This document shows, piece after piece, positions 48,921 to 60,138 of a DNA stretch of 64,000 nucleotides. The translations under genes were made by a program, and so were the position numbers. The DNA is taken from positions 3,286,001 through 3,350,000 of the forward strand of contig CP077641.1 of NCBI GenBank assembly GCA_019056435.1. Direction: 5' to 3'. The DNA comes from Stutzerimonas stutzeri. Its GTDB lineage: Bacteria > Pseudomonadota > Gammaproteobacteria > Pseudomonadales > Pseudomonadaceae. The notes beneath the pieces were generated by a model, which saw only the letters and a list, made by a program, of their open reading frames with translations, was not told the origin of the DNA and ran no database searches. The first letter of the stretch is position 1. Every line of letters starts with the position of its first letter.

Positions 48921-50305
48921 TGGCGTTGACGATTTACAACACCCTGAGCAAGGTCAAGACGCCGCTGCAGCCGCTGGTGGGCAACCAGGTGCGCATGTAC
49001 GTCTGTGGCATGACGGTCTATGACTTCTGCCATATCGGCCATGCGCGCGTCATGGTGGCCTTCGATGTCGTCGCCCGCTGGTTACGCCAGCGTGGTTACG
49101 AGCTGACCTATGTGCGAAACATCACCGATATCGACGACAAGATCATCCGCCGTGCGCAAGAAAACGGCGAGTCGTTCGAGGTTTTGACCGAGCGCATGAT
49201 CGCGGCGATGCATGAGGACGAGGCGCGCCTGAGCGTGCTGCGCCCCGATGCCGAGCCCAGGGCGACGGAGCATATAGCCGGCATGCACGCGATGATCCAG
49301 ACGCTCATCGACAAGGGCTTCGCTTATGCGCCGGGCAACGGTGACGTCTACTATCGCGTCGGCCGCTTCGCCGGGTACGGCAAGCTGTCGCGCCGCAAGA
49401 TCGAGGATCTGAAGATCGGCGCCCGGATCGAGGTCGACGAGGCGAAGGAAGATCCGCTGGATTTCGTGCTCTGGAAGGCCGCCAAGCCGGGCGAGCCGAG
49501 CTGGGACTCCCCATGGGGCAAGGGGCGTCCGGGTTGGCACATCGAATGCTCGGTGATGTCCACCTGCTGCCTGGGCGAGACCTTCGATATTCACGGCGGT
49601 GGCCCTGACCTGGTGTTCCCGCACCACGAGAACGAGATCGCGCAGAGCGAGGCGGCTACCGGTAAGCCGTACGCGAACGCCTGGATGCATGCCGGTGCGG
49701 TGCGCGTGGATGGCGAGAAGATGTCCAAATCGTTGGGCAACTTCTTCACCATTCGCGAGGTATTGGAAAAATACCAGCCTGAAGTGGTGCGCTATTTGCT
49801 CGTCTCCAGCCACTACCGCAGCCCGATCAATTACTCCGAAGACAGCCTGAAGGAAGCCAAGGCTGCACTGGAGCGTTTCTACAATGGGCTCAAGGGGCTG
49901 CCGTCGGCGGCGCCGGCAGGTGGCGAGACATTTGTCGAGCGCTTTGGCGCAGCGATGGACGATGATTTCAATTCACCAGAAGCCTGCGCCGTGTTGTTCG
50001 AAATGATCCGCGAGGTCAATCGTCTGCGCGAAGCAGACCTGCAGGCCGCGGCCGGTCTGGCCGCGCAACTCAAGCAGCTGGCCAGCGTCCTCGGTGTGTT
50101 GCAGCTGGAGCCGGATGCCTTTCTGCAAGCCGGTGCCGCTGACAAGGTTGACGCTGCACAAGTGGAAGCGCTGATCGCGGCGCGCCTGCAGGCGCGTGCC
50201 GACAAGAACTGGGCCGAATCCGACCGTATACGCGACCAGCTCACCGCAATGGGCGTGGTGCTGGAGGATGGCAAGGGCGGCACGACCTGGCGCCTCGCTG
50301 AATAA
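48920..50305 (+). CDS. cysS: Cysteinyl-tRNA synthetase
   Basis: Class I synthetase of 461 residues. The HIGH motif is in [15 protein letters not shown], with the zinc ligands at the flanking Cys (VCGMTVYD), ECSVMS and HHENE. The KMSKS loop is [14 protein letters not shown]. The C-terminal part is the DALR-type anticodon domain. The ATG at 48920 overlaps the glnS stop and has GGGGAGG upstream. After this gene the typical Pseudomonas order (folD next) is interrupted by the importer locus. Confidence 0.97.
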   Translation: MALTIYNTLSKVKTPLQPLVGNQVRMYVCGMTVYDFCHIGHARVMVAFDVVARWLRQRGYELTYVRNITDIDDKIIRRAQENGESFEVLTERMIAAMHEDEARLSVLRPDAEPRATEHIAGMHAMIQTLIDKGFAYAPGNGDVYYRVGRFAGYGKLSRRKIEDLKIGARIEVDEAKEDPLDFVLWKAAKPGEPSWDSPWGKGRPGWHIECSVMSTCCLGETFDIHGGGPDLVFPHHENEIAQSEAATGKPYANAWMHAGAVRVDGEKMSKSLGNFFTIREVLEKYQPEVVRYLLVSSHYRSPINYSEDSLKEAKAALERFYNGLKGLPSAAPAGGETFVERFGAAMDDDFNSPEACAVLFEMIREVNRLREADLQAAAGLAAQLKQLASVLGVLQLEPDAFLQAGAADKVDAAQVEALIAARLQARADKNWAESDRIRDQLTAMGVVLEDGKGGTTWRLAE

Positions 50306-50350
50306 TGCATGTTGCGGGCGGCTGTGGCCGCTCCGGCTGCAAGCGAGCCT

Positions 50351-52194
50351 TCACCCCTGACCCGCTGGATACAGCCCTTCGGCGCGCAGACGTTTGTACA
50401 AGGTGTTGCGGCTGACGCCGAGCTGGCGAGCCAGTAAGGCGATGTTGCCGTTGCAGGCGCGGTACTGATAACGCAGCGGCTGGTCGGCTGCCACCTTTGG
50501 GCTGGCGCTGGTGAAATGTTCGCCCCGCGTGTCGGCCTCGATGTCGAGGAAGAAGTCGCCGGGCAGATGTTCAGATCGAACCGGCTGGTCATCGGCCAGC
50601 GCCAGGGCAACCTGAATCACACTGCTCAGCTGACGGATATTGCCGGGCCAGGGGTGGGCGTCGAACAACCTCAGCACCTCGTCGCTCAGCCCTGCGGTCT
50701 GCTCACGTTCACGGTGCTCCTCCCACAAGCGCTGGTACAACCAGCGCTTGTCCTTACGCTCGCGCAGTGGCGGGAGTGTCACGCCGAATCCGTTGATGCG
50801 GTAGTAAAGATCCTGGCGGAATCGACCGCTGTCGACATCCTCGCGCAAGCAACGGTTGGTTGCACAAATCAGGCGGAAATCCACGGGAAGCACTTCACCG
50901 CCACCCAGCGGTTGTACGCAGCGGTCCTGTAGCACCCGCAACAGGCGGGCCTGCAGACTGGGTGGCATGTCACCGATTTCGTCAAGAAACAGCACACCTT
51001 TGTCCGCCTTACGGATCAGGCCGGTGCGACCCTTCTGGTGCGCGCCGGTGAAGGCGCCTTTCTCATAGCCAAACAGCTCCGATTCGATCAGTTCGGCCGG
51101 GATCGCGGCGCAGTTGACCGCCACCAGGGGCGCATCACGCCAGCGACTTGCCTGATGTAAGGCCTTTACCAGGATTTCCTTGCCCACGCCCGTTTCGCCA
51201 TGGATCAGGATCGGGATGTTCTTTTCCAGCATCCGCTGTGCCTGGCCAACGGCACGTTGAACCCTCGGGTCGCCATGCTCGATAGCCCCGGCCCCCTGGG
51301 CCGGGGCTGGGGCGGGCGGAAGTCGCGGGCCTGGATACGGGGACGTTGTGGTCTGCGGACGAGGCCATGGAAGCGATGCCGTCCGCGAGCTCGCAGCAGG
51401 ATGGGCTGGTCCTCTGGCTGGCTCTGAAGCTGGCGTAGCGGCGTATCGAACAGGGTTTCGATCTTCACGTGGGCCAGGTCCAGTCCGAGCAGGATGTCCG
51501 CTCGGCGGTTGGCCGAAACGATCATGCCGGTGTCATCGAAAACGACCAGCCCAGCCCACTGGCTGTCCAGGCTGTCCGGCCCGGTGTTGAAGATGAGTTG
51601 GAAATAGTCATCGCGAAACAGATTGAGGATCAGCCGATTCTCCACGGCCTGGCTCATCATCTTGACCATGCCGAGCGTGTGGGAAGGCGGCAGGTAGCTG
51701 TCGCTGGACACATCAAGTACGGCAATCAGCTCGCGTTGCGCGTCGTAGATGGGAGACGCGGCGCCGGTGAGGTAGCGGTTGGCCTTGAGATAATGCTCGT
51801 CGCGCTGGATATGCACGGCCTGGCGGCAGGCCAGCGCGGTGCCGATGGCATTCGTGCCGGTATCTTTCTCCATCCAGCTCGCGCCAGGTGCGAAACCACG
51901 CTGCCGAGGAGCCTCGAAGCGCTGATCGCCCCAGCGCTGCAGCAACCGACCGTTGCTGTCGGCAAGCAGGATCAGGCAGCTCGAGTTCGACAGGATGTTC
52001 TCGTAATAGGGCAGGACTTCCTGCTGAGTCGTCTGTACCAGGCTTCGCTGGCGCTCGAGCAGGGCGCTGACATCCTGCTCGTCGGGCTCACCGAAGCTGG
52101 GTTGGCTCAGTGGGTCGAGCCCGTAGCCTTCGCAGCGCTGCCAGGATTGCTGAATCAGCGTCTGATGGGAGATGGACCGGAGCGGCTCTGCCAT
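50351..52194 (-). CDS. Sigma-54-dependent activator, AcoR-like, frameshifted
   Basis: Enhancer-binding protein of about 614 residues. The N-terminal sensor has the AcoR-type GAF region (SNSSCLILLADSNGRLLQRW, WMEKDTGTNAIGTALA), then a PAS-like segment (DSLDSQWAGLVVFDDTGMI). The AAA+ domain shows Walker A HGETGVGKE, GAFTGA for sigma-54 contact and the Walker B region VLFLDEIGDMPPSLQ. The C-terminal Fis-type helix-turn-helix is NIALLARQLGVSRNTLYKRL. One base is missing between about 51300 and 51345. Joining the frames gives AIEHGDPRVQRAVGQAQ into MLEKNIPILI. It is divergent from the ABC importer, with a sigma-54 promoter between, so it probably activates uptake in response to the substrate. Confidence 0.87.
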
Positions 52195-52251
52195 AGCGTC
52201 CTCTTGGAACGAATTATTGTTGTTCTGTCGCCACCTGAGCTGCGGGCGTCC

Positions 52252-52309
52252 TGAACAGTCTTGTTCATTTCCGTTCACTGTCAATGTTCAGAAATGTTCA
52301 TTTTGAACA
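52252..52309. promoter_or_regulatory. Cluster of TGTTCA/TGAACA inverted repeats, probable activator sites
   Basis: TGAACA-N4-TGTTCA at 52252-52267 is followed by TGTTCA at 52285-52290 and TGTTCA-N3-TGAACA at 52295-52309. They lie 55-110 bp upstream of the sigma-54 promoter, in the divergent region next to the activator gene, where its enhancer sites would be expected. Confidence 0.6.
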
Positions 52310-52363
52310 CTTCAGAGCGCTCTGGTCGCCCGCGACCCCCGCTGCAGAGCGTTGCGTTTGGCC

Positions 52364-52379
52364 TGGCACGGAAATCGCT
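52364..52379 (+). promoter_or_regulatory. Predicted sigma-54 promoter of the ABC importer operon
   Basis: TGGCACGGAAATCGCT has the complete TGGCACG -24 element and GG and GC separated by ten bases; only the -12 (TCGC for TTGC) differs. It is 35 bases upstream of the first importer gene and downstream of the activator repeats. Confidence 0.7.
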
Positions 52380-52413
52380 CCTGTCGCCTTCATAACAATC
52401 AGAAGGATGCGAC

Positions 52414-53495
52414 ATGTCCCTCACACTGGAGCAGGTTTCCAAGACGGTTGACGGCCAACTGCATATCGATGCCGTCAGCCTGAGCTTCGAGCCGGGTTCG
52501 TTCAACGTACTGATCGGCAGGACGCTTTCGGGCAAGACCTCGCTGATGCGGCTGATGGCTGGGCTGGACAAACCGAGCAGTGGCCGAATCCTCATGAATG
52601 GCGCTGATGTGACGGGCGTCCCGGTACGCAAGCGCAATGTCTCGATGGTCTATCAGCAGTTCATCAACTATCCGACGTTGAGTGTTTTCGAAAACATCGC
52701 CTCGCCGTTGCGGCAAGCAGGCCTGGAACGTTCGGAGATCGATCGCCGGGTGCGCGAGACGGCCGAGATGCTGCATATCGAGGCTTACCTCTCTCGTTTG
52801 CCGCTCGAGCTTTCAGGTGGGCAACAGCAACGGACGGCCATGGCGCGTGCGCTGGTTAAAGACGCCGATCTGGTGCTGTTCGACGAGCCGCTGGTCAACC
52901 TGGACTACAAGCTGCGCGAAGAGCTGCGTCAGGAAATGCGCGAACTCTTTCGCACCCGGCGCAGCATTGCCGTCTATGCCACGACAGAACCCAACGAGGC
53001 GCTGGCACTGGGTGGTACCGCGACGGTGCTGCACGAGGGGCGCGTCATCCAGAGCGGTCCGACCGGCGCGGTCTATCATCGTCCCAGCCAGATTCTCAGT
53101 GCCGAGCTGTTTTCCGAACCGCCGATCAACCTGCTGCCAGGGCGCATCGGCGCCAATGAAGTGAGCTTTCAGGAACGGTTGCATTTCCCGCTCAATGCCG
53201 ATCTGCAGGCGCTTGACGAAGGTGAATACAGCTTCGGCGTACGGCCCAGTCACATCGGCCTCGTGCCTTCCAACGACGATGATCTGGAAGTGTCCGGCGT
53301 GGTCGAGCTTGCCGAAATCAGTGGCTCGGAGACCTTCCTGCACGTGCGTAATGAGCAGATGAGCCTTGTCCTGCACCTGCAGGGCGTCCACGACTATGCG
53401 GTGGACGCCCCATCCGCGTCTACATCCCGACTCACAAGTTGTTCGTATTCGATGCCCGTGGCCGGCTGGCCCAGGCACCGGCGCGACGTGCCTGA
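52414..53495 (+). CDS. ABC importer ATP-binding protein 1 (GlpS-like), frameshifted near the end
   Basis: ATPase of about 360 residues of the sugar/polyol (MalK-like) group. Walker A is a variant, GRTLSGKTSLMRL. The signature LSGGQQQRTAMARAL and Walker B LVLFDEPLVNLDY are normal. A C-terminal OB-type regulatory domain follows (FGVRPSHIGL). One C is missing at CCCC 53408-53411. The true end reads IRVYIPTHKLFVFDARG to the TGA at 53493-53495; without correction the gene reads straight into the next one as an artificial 729-residue fusion. The variant Walker A matches what I recall of GlpS-type ATPases of rhizobial glycerol importers. Confidence 0.88.
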
Positions 53496-53505
53496 GGAAG
53501 CGCCC

Positions 53506-54599
53506 ATGGCGGAGATCCGTTTGCAGAACCTCGCCCACAGCTACAGTTCGCAGCCGCGCGAGGCGGCCGACTACGCGATCAGGGAGATGGACCACGTCTG
53601 GGAGCAGGGGGGCGCCTATGCCTTGCTGGGACCCTCCGGATGCGGCAAATCGACCCTGCTGAACATCATCTCTGGACTGCTCAGCCCCTCGGAAGGCCAG
53701 GTGCTGTTCGATGCCCGTGAGGTTAATCGCCTGTCACCCGAGCAGCGCAACATCGCACAGGTTTTCCAGTTCCCGGTGGTCTACGACACGATGACGGTCT
53801 TCGACAATCTGGCTTTTCCGCTGCGCAATCAGGGCGTCCCGGAGACAAAGGTGACGAGCCGTGTGCACGAGATCGCCGAGGTGCTCGATCTACATCCGGT
53901 CCTGAAGAAGAAGGCGCGCAACCTGACCGCCGACGAAAAACAGAAGGTGTCGATGGGGCGCGGGCTTGTGCGGGACGACGTGACAGCCATTCTGTTCGAC
54001 GAGCCGCTGACGGTGATCGATCCGCATTTGAAGTGGAAGCTGCGCCGCAAGCTCAAACAGATACATGAGCAGTTCAACATCACCATGATCTATGTGACGC
54101 ACGATCAGTTGGAGGCCTCGACGTTTGCCGACAAGATCGCTGTGATGCATGGCGGCCAGATCGTGCAGTTCGGTACGCCGCGTGAATTGTTCGAGCGACC
54201 GCAGCACACCTTTGTCGGGTTCTTCGTGGGGAGCCCGGGCATGAACCTGATCGAGGTGACGCCAGAGCCCGGTGGGGTTGGCTTCGGCGGTCAGCACCAC
54301 CCGCTGGCCGGCCCGTTGCTGGCGCGCCTGCCGGAACTGGCGGGCCGTCGGCTGCAGCTTGGCATCCGGCCGGAATTCGTCCAGGTCAGTGACGAACCCG
54401 GCGCCGGTGGCATGCCGGCAGATGTGGTCCTTGTCGAGGATCTGGGGACCTACAAGATCGTCACGCTCCGCTTGCAGGCGCAGTTGCTCAAGGCGCGGCT
54501 GCCGGAAGACCAGAGCGTTCCCAAAGGCCGGGCCTGGGTCGGCTTTCCTGAACAGTGGTTGATGCTCTATGCCGATGACCGTCTGGTGGAGGCGCAGCC

Positions 54600-54603
<4 letters not shown>
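53506..54603 (+). CDS. ABC importer ATP-binding protein 2 (GlpT-like), degenerate signature
   Basis: Second ATPase of 365 residues. Walker A is canonical (GPSGCGKSTLLNI) and the Q-loop is VFQFPVVYDTMTV. The signature LSGGQ is replaced by LTADEKQKVSMGRGLV. Walker B (ILFDEPLTVIDP) and H-loop (VTHDQLEA) are intact. A C-terminal regulatory domain is present (LGIRPEFVQ). With ATPase 1 this makes an asymmetric heterodimer. The start at 53506 has GAGGAAG upstream, 10 bases after the stop of ATPase 1. The stop overlaps the start of permease 1 (ATGA). Confidence 0.9.
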
Positions 54604-55466
<863 letters not shown>

Positions 55467-55476
55467 GGGCCCGCCA

Positions 55477-56277
55477 ATGAATCTGCGCAAGCGAGCGTTA
55501 CTCATCCTTTACGTCGTGTTCCTGCTGGTACCGATCTACTGGCTGGTGAACATGTCGTTCAAGAGCAATACCGAGATCCTGGGTGGCCTGACCCTCTGGC
55601 CCCGGGGGTTCACGCTGGATAACTACCGGGTCATCTTCACCGACCGAAGCTGGTACAGCGGTTACATCAACTCGCTCTACTACGTGTGCCTCAACACGGT
55701 GATCTCGTTGACTGTCGCGCTGCCGGCCGCTTATGCCTTCTCCCGTTTTCGTTTCCTGGGCGACAAACACCTGTTCTTCTGGTTGCTGACCAATCGCATG
55801 GCCCCGCCCGCCGTGTTTTTGCTGCCGTTCTTTCAGCTGTATTCCTCGATCGGGTTGTTCGATACCCATATCGCCGTGGCTCTGGCGCACTGTCTGTTCA
55901 ATGTGCCCTTGGCGGTATGGATTCTCGAAGGCTTCATGTCCGGTGTGCCCAAGGAGATCGACGAGACGGCGTATATCGACGGCTACAGCTTCCCCAAATT
56001 CTTCCTCAAGCTGTTCATACCGCTCATACGCTCAGGGATCGGTGTGACCGCGTTCTTCTGCTTCATGTTCTCCTGGGTCGAGCTGCTTCTGGCACGCACC
56101 CTGACGTCTGTCGATGCCAAGCCGATCGTCTCTGTCATGACGCGGACCGTCTCCGCTTCCGGCATCGACTGGGGAGTATTGGCGGCGGCTGGGGTGCTGA
56201 CCATTCTGCCGGGCATGCTGGTGATCTGGTTCGTTCGTAACCACGTGGCCAAGGGCTTTGCCCTGGGCCGAGTATAG
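55477..56277 (+). CDS. ABC importer permease 2 (carbohydrate type, GlpQ-like)
   Basis: Permease of 266 residues of the MalG-like group, six helices, first at about 8-26 (LLILYVVFLLVPIYWLV). The EAA coupling loop is DETAYIDGYSFPKFFLKLFIP. The start at 55477 is preceded by GAGGG; an in-frame ATG at 55447 would overlap the first permease gene. It pairs with permease 1 to make the channel. Confidence 0.92.
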   Translation: MNLRKRALLILYVVFLLVPIYWLVNMSFKSNTEILGGLTLWPRGFTLDNYRVIFTDRSWYSGYINSLYYVCLNTVISLTVALPAAYAFSRFRFLGDKHLFFWLLTNRMAPPAVFLLPFFQLYSSIGLFDTHIAVALAHCLFNVPLAVWILEGFMSGVPKEIDETAYIDGYSFPKFFLKLFIPLIRSGIGVTAFFCFMFSWVELLLARTLTSVDAKPIVSVMTRTVSASGIDWGVLAAAGVLTILPGMLVIWFVRNHVAKGFALGRV

Positions 56278-56288
56278 GAGCGGCGCTG

Positions 56289-56561
56289 ATGAGCTGGATG
56301 GCCTGGACTTTGCCGACCGCGGCGTTCTTTTCGCTGATCGGTTTGACGTTGGCGGCAATGAGCGCATGGGAACTGGCGCGACCTTGCACGCCGCGAAAGG
56401 GTTTTCTACCGATTGTGACCACGCGTGGTGATCGGTTGTTCGTTGGACTTCTGGGCAGTGCGTATTGGCATCTTCTGCTGATCGGGCTGACCGACTGGAG
56501 CATCTGGATAGCGACCGTGCTGTCCCTCGTCTGGTTGTTTGCAGTGATGCGCTGGGGATGA
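56289..56561 (+). CDS. DUF2160 small membrane protein (GlpU-like)
   Basis: Protein of 90 residues with three hydrophobic segments (about 6-27, 48-65 and 70-87). I recognise it as the DUF2160 family, which occurs between the permease and binding-protein genes of rhizobial glycerol transporters. It begins 11 bases after permease 2. Its role is unknown; a small accessory subunit of the importer is plausible from its constant place. Confidence 0.8.
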   Translation: MSWMAWTLPTAAFFSLIGLTLAAMSAWELARPCTPRKGFLPIVTTRGDRLFVGLLGSAYWHLLLIGLTDWSIWIATVLSLVWLFAVMRWG

Positions 56562-56603
56562 GCCATGCGGCCCATCTCGTTGAATAACCCAAAGGAGGTG
56601 TTT

Positions 56604-58342
56604 ATGTTCGAAAACAAAAACAACACCCGACATGGCATGGCATTGACCGCCTTGCTGACGTTGTCAGGCATGGCGGGCACGGCCTGGGCCGACGCCTATG
56701 AAGATGCGGCTAAGAAGTGGATCGAGTCGGAATTCAACCCCTCGACCCTATCGGCTGAAGAGCAAATGGAGGAACTGCGCTGGTTCATCAAGGCGGCCGA
56801 ACCCTTCCGCGGCATGGAGATCAACGTCGCCTCGGAGACCATTACAACCCACGAGTATGAGTCCAAGACGCTGGCGCGTGCGTTCAGCGAAATCACCGGT
56901 ATCCGGTTGCGACACGACCTGATGCAGGAGGGCGACGTCGTCGAGAAACTGCAAACCCAGATGCAGTCCGGCAAGAATATCTACGATGGTTATATCAATG
57001 ACTCGGATCTGATCGGCACCCACTTTCGCTACGGCAAGGCGGTGGCGATCAGCGACATGATCGAGGGGAGGCGAAGGACTACACCTTGCCGACGCTGGAT
57101 CTGGACGACTTTATCGGCATTTCCTTCACCACGGGACCAGACGGCAAGATCTATCAGCTCCCGGTCCAGCAGTTCGCCAACCTTTACTGGTTCCGCGCCG
57201 ACTGGTTTGAGCGGCCGGAGCTCAAGGCGCAGTTTCGGGAAATTTATGGCTATGACCTGGGCGTACCGGTGAACTGGTCGGCCTACGAGGATATCGCCGA
57301 GTTCTTCAGCAAGCATGTCAAAGAGATCGATGGCCAGCGCGTCTACGGCCACATGGACTACGGCAAGAAGGATCCTTCCCTCGGCTGGCGATTCACCGAC
57401 GCCTGGTTCTCCATGGCCGGGGCAGGGGACGAGGGGTTGCCCAATGGCTTGCCTGTAGACGAATGGGGCATCCGCGTCGAGGATTGCCACCCGGTGGGCT
57501 CGAGTGTGGCACGTGGCGGCGCGACCAACGGGCCGGCCGCCGTATTCGCGACCCAGAAATACGTTGACTGGATGCGCGAATACGCACCGCCGGAGGCGCA
57601 GGGCATGACGTTCTCTGAGTCCGGTCCGGTGCCGGCGCAGGGGAACATCGCGCAGCAAATCTTCTGGTACACGGCGTTCACCGCAGACATGACCAAGCCT
57701 GGTTTGCCGGTCGTGAACGAGGACGGCACGCCCAAATGGCGAATGGCGCCGTCGCCGAAGGGGCCGTATTGGGAGGAGGGTATGAAGCTGGGCTATCAGG
57801 ATGCTGGCTCTTGGACCTTCCTCGACTCGACACCCGAGAAGCGTCGTTTGGCCGCCTGGCTTTACGCACAGTTCACCGTAGCGAAGACGGTTTCGCTGAA
57901 GAAGACGCTGGTCGGGCTGACCCCTATTCGCGAGTCCGACATCAACTCCGACGCAATGACCGAGGCTGCTCCCAAACTGGGTGGGCTGGTGGAGTTCTAC
58001 CGCAGCCCTGCACGGGTGCAGTGGACCCCGACTGGTACCAACGTGCCCGACTACCCACGCCTGGCCCAGCTATGGTGGCAGTACATCGCTGAGGCGGCGA
58101 GCGGTGACAAGACGCCCCAGGAGGCGCTCGATGGACTGGCTGAAGCGCAGGACTCGATGATGGCTCGGCTCGAACGGGCCAACGTCCAGCCTAAATGTGG
58201 ACCCAAGATGAACGAACCACGCGACCCTGAGTATTGGTTGAGTCAGCCCGGTGCGCCGAAACCGAAACTGGAGAACGAAAAGCCCAAAGGCCAGACCGTC
58301 AGTTACGACGAGCTGATCAAGTCCTGGGAAAAGGAAAGCTGA
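56604..58342 (+). CDS. ABC importer substrate-binding protein (GlpV-like), frameshifted
   Basis: Periplasmic binding protein of about 580 residues, large for its class, as in the glycerol-type systems. A signal peptide (MALTALLTLSGMAGTAWA) precedes a binding domain with VASETITTHEYESKTLARAF, PVQQFANLYWFRADWF, FSMAGAGDEGLPNGL and GWRFTDAW. One G is missing at GGGG 57065-57068; restored, it reads ISDMIEGEAKDYTLPTLDL. The ATG at 56604 is preceded by an excellent AAAGGAGGTG site, suggesting strong synthesis, as expected for a binding protein. It ends the operon, before a terminator. Confidence 0.9.
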
Positions 58343-58364
58343 TCGACATTCAGGTACGGAGTAT

Positions 58365-58394
58365 AAGAAACGGCACCTGAGGGTGCCGTTTCTT
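58365..58394. terminator. Bidirectional terminator after the importer operon
   Basis: A perfect 13-bp stem AAGAAACGGCACC / GGTGCCGTTTCTT with a TGAG loop lies between the convergent binding-protein and folD genes. Confidence 0.88.
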
Positions 58395-58400
58395 CATGAG

Positions 58401-59255
58401 TCAGCCGTGCAGATGCTCGGCGGCGTGCAGGGTGTTTTCCAGCAGACAGGCCCGTGTCATCGGCCCGACGCCACCTGGAACCGGCGTGATCCAACCAGCG
58501 CGCTGGACAGCTGATTCGAATTCCACATCGCCGACCAGCTTGCCATCGGCTTGGCGGTTGATGCCCACGTCGATAACGATGGCGCCCGGCTTGATCCACT
58601 CGCCTTTCACCAGGCCGGTAATGCCTGTCGCCACAACGATCAGATCAGCACGTTTCACATGCTCGGCGAGATCGTGCGTGAAGCGATGCGTGACCGTCGT
58701 GGTACACCCTGCGAGCAGCAATTCGAGCGCCATCGGGCGACCGACGATATTCGAGGCGCCCACCACGACTGCGTTCAAGCCATGAAGGTCGACGCCGGTG
58801 CTCTGCAGCAAGCTCATGATGCCTTTTGGCGTGCAGGGGCGCAGAAGTGGCATTCGCTGCGCCAGCCGTCCGATGTTATAGGGATGGAAGCCGTCTACGT
58901 CCTTGTCGGGACGGATGCGCTCCAGCAGCTGAGAGGCGTCCAGGTGCTTGGGCAGCGGCAGCTGCACCAATATCCCGTCGATTGTGGGGTCCTCGTTCAA
59001 CTCGTCAATGAGGGCCAGCAACTCGGCTTGGTTGGTCTCGGCCGGAAGGTCATGGGCAGTCGAACGGAACCCGACTTCCTCGCAGTCCTTGCGCTTGTGT
59101 GCGACGTAGACCTGGGAGGCGGGATCGGTACCCACCAGGATGACGGCCAGCCCTGGAACCCGCAGGCCTTGCCTGGCGCGCTCGGCCACGCGACCCGCTA
59201 TCTGCTGGCGAATATTGGCAGCGATCGTTTTACCGTCGATCAGTTGTGCAGTCAT
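58401..59255 (-). CDS. folD: Bifunctional methylene-THF dehydrogenase / methenyl-THF cyclohydrolase
   Basis: Enzyme of 284 residues interconverting one-carbon tetrahydrofolate units. Substrate motif [14 protein letters not shown] (catalytic Lys), dinucleotide-binding [18 protein letters not shown] and the C-terminal [18 protein letters not shown] are all present. It is the first gene after the importer insert, where the usual Pseudomonas order resumes. Confidence 0.97.
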   Translation of the reverse strand: MTAQLIDGKTIAANIRQQIAGRVAERARQGLRVPGLAVILVGTDPASQVYVAHKRKDCEEVGFRSTAHDLPAETNQAELLALIDELNEDPTIDGILVQLPLPKHLDASQLLERIRPDKDVDGFHPYNIGRLAQRMPLLRPCTPKGIMSLLQSTGVDLHGLNAVVVGASNIVGRPMALELLLAGCTTTVTHRFTHDLAEHVKRADLIVVATGITGLVKGEWIKPGAIVIDVGINRQADGKLVGDVEFESAVQRAGWITPVPGGVGPMTRACLLENTLHAAEHLHG

Positions 59256-59387
59256 GACGCTTGGCTAACCATAGAATGAAGGAGAAAAAGGACGCGCATT
59301 CTCGCACGGCGTTGCGGTCCGGCAAAGGCGACAGGGCTACAGCGTCCCGTAACTCCTTTACCCGGCTGAATTTTTTGAAATTTGTTG

Positions 59388-59416
59388 TTGACGGCATCAT
59401 GGGGCGCCTTTAAGAT
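59388..59416 (+). promoter_or_regulatory. Sigma-70 promoter of the tRNA cluster with GC-rich discriminator
   Basis: TTGACG (59388-59393), 17 bases, TAAGAT (59411-59416), then a GC-rich discriminator TCGCCCCGC. This is the signature of a stringently controlled stable-RNA promoter. The tRNA-Arg gene starts about 108 bases downstream. Confidence 0.75.
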
Positions 59417-59524
59417 TCGCCCCGCTTGTCGAGCACAGCTCGCTGCTGGGTAAGACGGCTTTCAAGGCAGTCGCTTTGGAAGCCCGAGCTTGAAGTCTGC
59501 GCTCCAAACAGAATGCAGATGAAA

Positions 59525-59601
59525 GCGCCCGTAGCTCAGTTGGATAGAGCATCCGCCTTCTAAGCGGATGGTCGCAGGTTCGAATCCTGCCGGGTGCGCC
59601 A
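59525..59601 (+). tRNA. tRNA-Arg (TCT)
   Basis: 77-base cloverleaf. Acceptor GCGCCCG pairs with CGGGTGC (one G-T), anticodon loop CTTCTAA gives anticodon TCT, T-loop GGTTCGAATCC, encoded CCA end. Confidence 0.97.
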
Positions 59602-59631
59602 TTTGGACTCTGGCACAAGCAAGGCAATATG

Positions 59632-59707
59632 GTGGACGTAGCTCAGTTGGTAGAGCACAGGATTGTGGCTCCTGCGGTCGTGGGTTCGAGCCCCATCGTC
59701 CACCCCA
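59632..59707 (+). tRNA. tRNA-His (GTG)
   Basis: Acceptor GTGGACG / CGTCCAC, anticodon loop TTGTGGC gives GTG, T-loop GGTTCGAGCC, encoded CCA. An extra G at 59631 can pair with the discriminator C, the histidine identity element G-1. Confidence 0.97.
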
Positions 59708-59717
59708 TATTCCGAAG

Positions 59718-59740
59718 CGCCAGGCGATGCCTGGCGTTTT
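59718..59740 (+). terminator. Hairpin between tRNA-His and tRNA-Leu
   Basis: An 8-bp stem CGCCAGGC / GCCTGGCG with a GAT loop followed by TTTT. It could be a weak terminator or a processing signal within the tRNA transcript. Confidence 0.5.
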
Positions 59741-59753
59741 CGTTTTGAGCACT

Positions 59754-59838
59754 GCGGACGTGGTGAAATTGGTAGACACACCAGATTTAGGTTCTGGCGC
59801 CGCAAGGTGTGAGAGTTCGAGTCTCTCCGTCCGCACCA
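59754..59838 (+). tRNA. tRNA-Leu (TAG)
   Basis: 85-base class II tRNA with a long variable arm. Acceptor GCGGACG / CGTCCGC, anticodon loop TTTAGGT gives TAG, T-loop AGTTCGAGTCT, encoded CCA. Confidence 0.97.
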
Positions 59839-59880
59839 CTCGATGTTTTCGCGACGTTCGCGTCGATCCGAAAATGGCTG

Positions 59881-59904
59881 AAGCCCCTTGATTGGGGCTT
59901 TTTG
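59881..59904 (+). terminator. Terminator of the tRNA cluster
   Basis: A 7-bp stem AAGCCCC / GGGGCTT with a six-base loop and TTTT, 43 bases after tRNA-Leu. In 59905-60138 I see nothing further before the DUF421 gene. Confidence 0.8.
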
Positions 59905-60138
59905 TGTCTGTCTGTTTTTACCGAAGCCCGGTTGCTGACGGCTCCTGGAGGGTTTGGGGCTCGTGGTGGACGAGACGTACGGATTGTACGCGGCGGTGAG
60001 CTGGACATTGCCGGCGTGCCCAGATCAGGATTTTCATCTTGGTCGGTCAGTCAAGTCTGTGGCTTATCGCATCGGCCATCAATGACCCAATTCCGCAGCT
60101 AGGAGTCCTATTCCTGTATGGCTTGACGGAGTAGGGGA

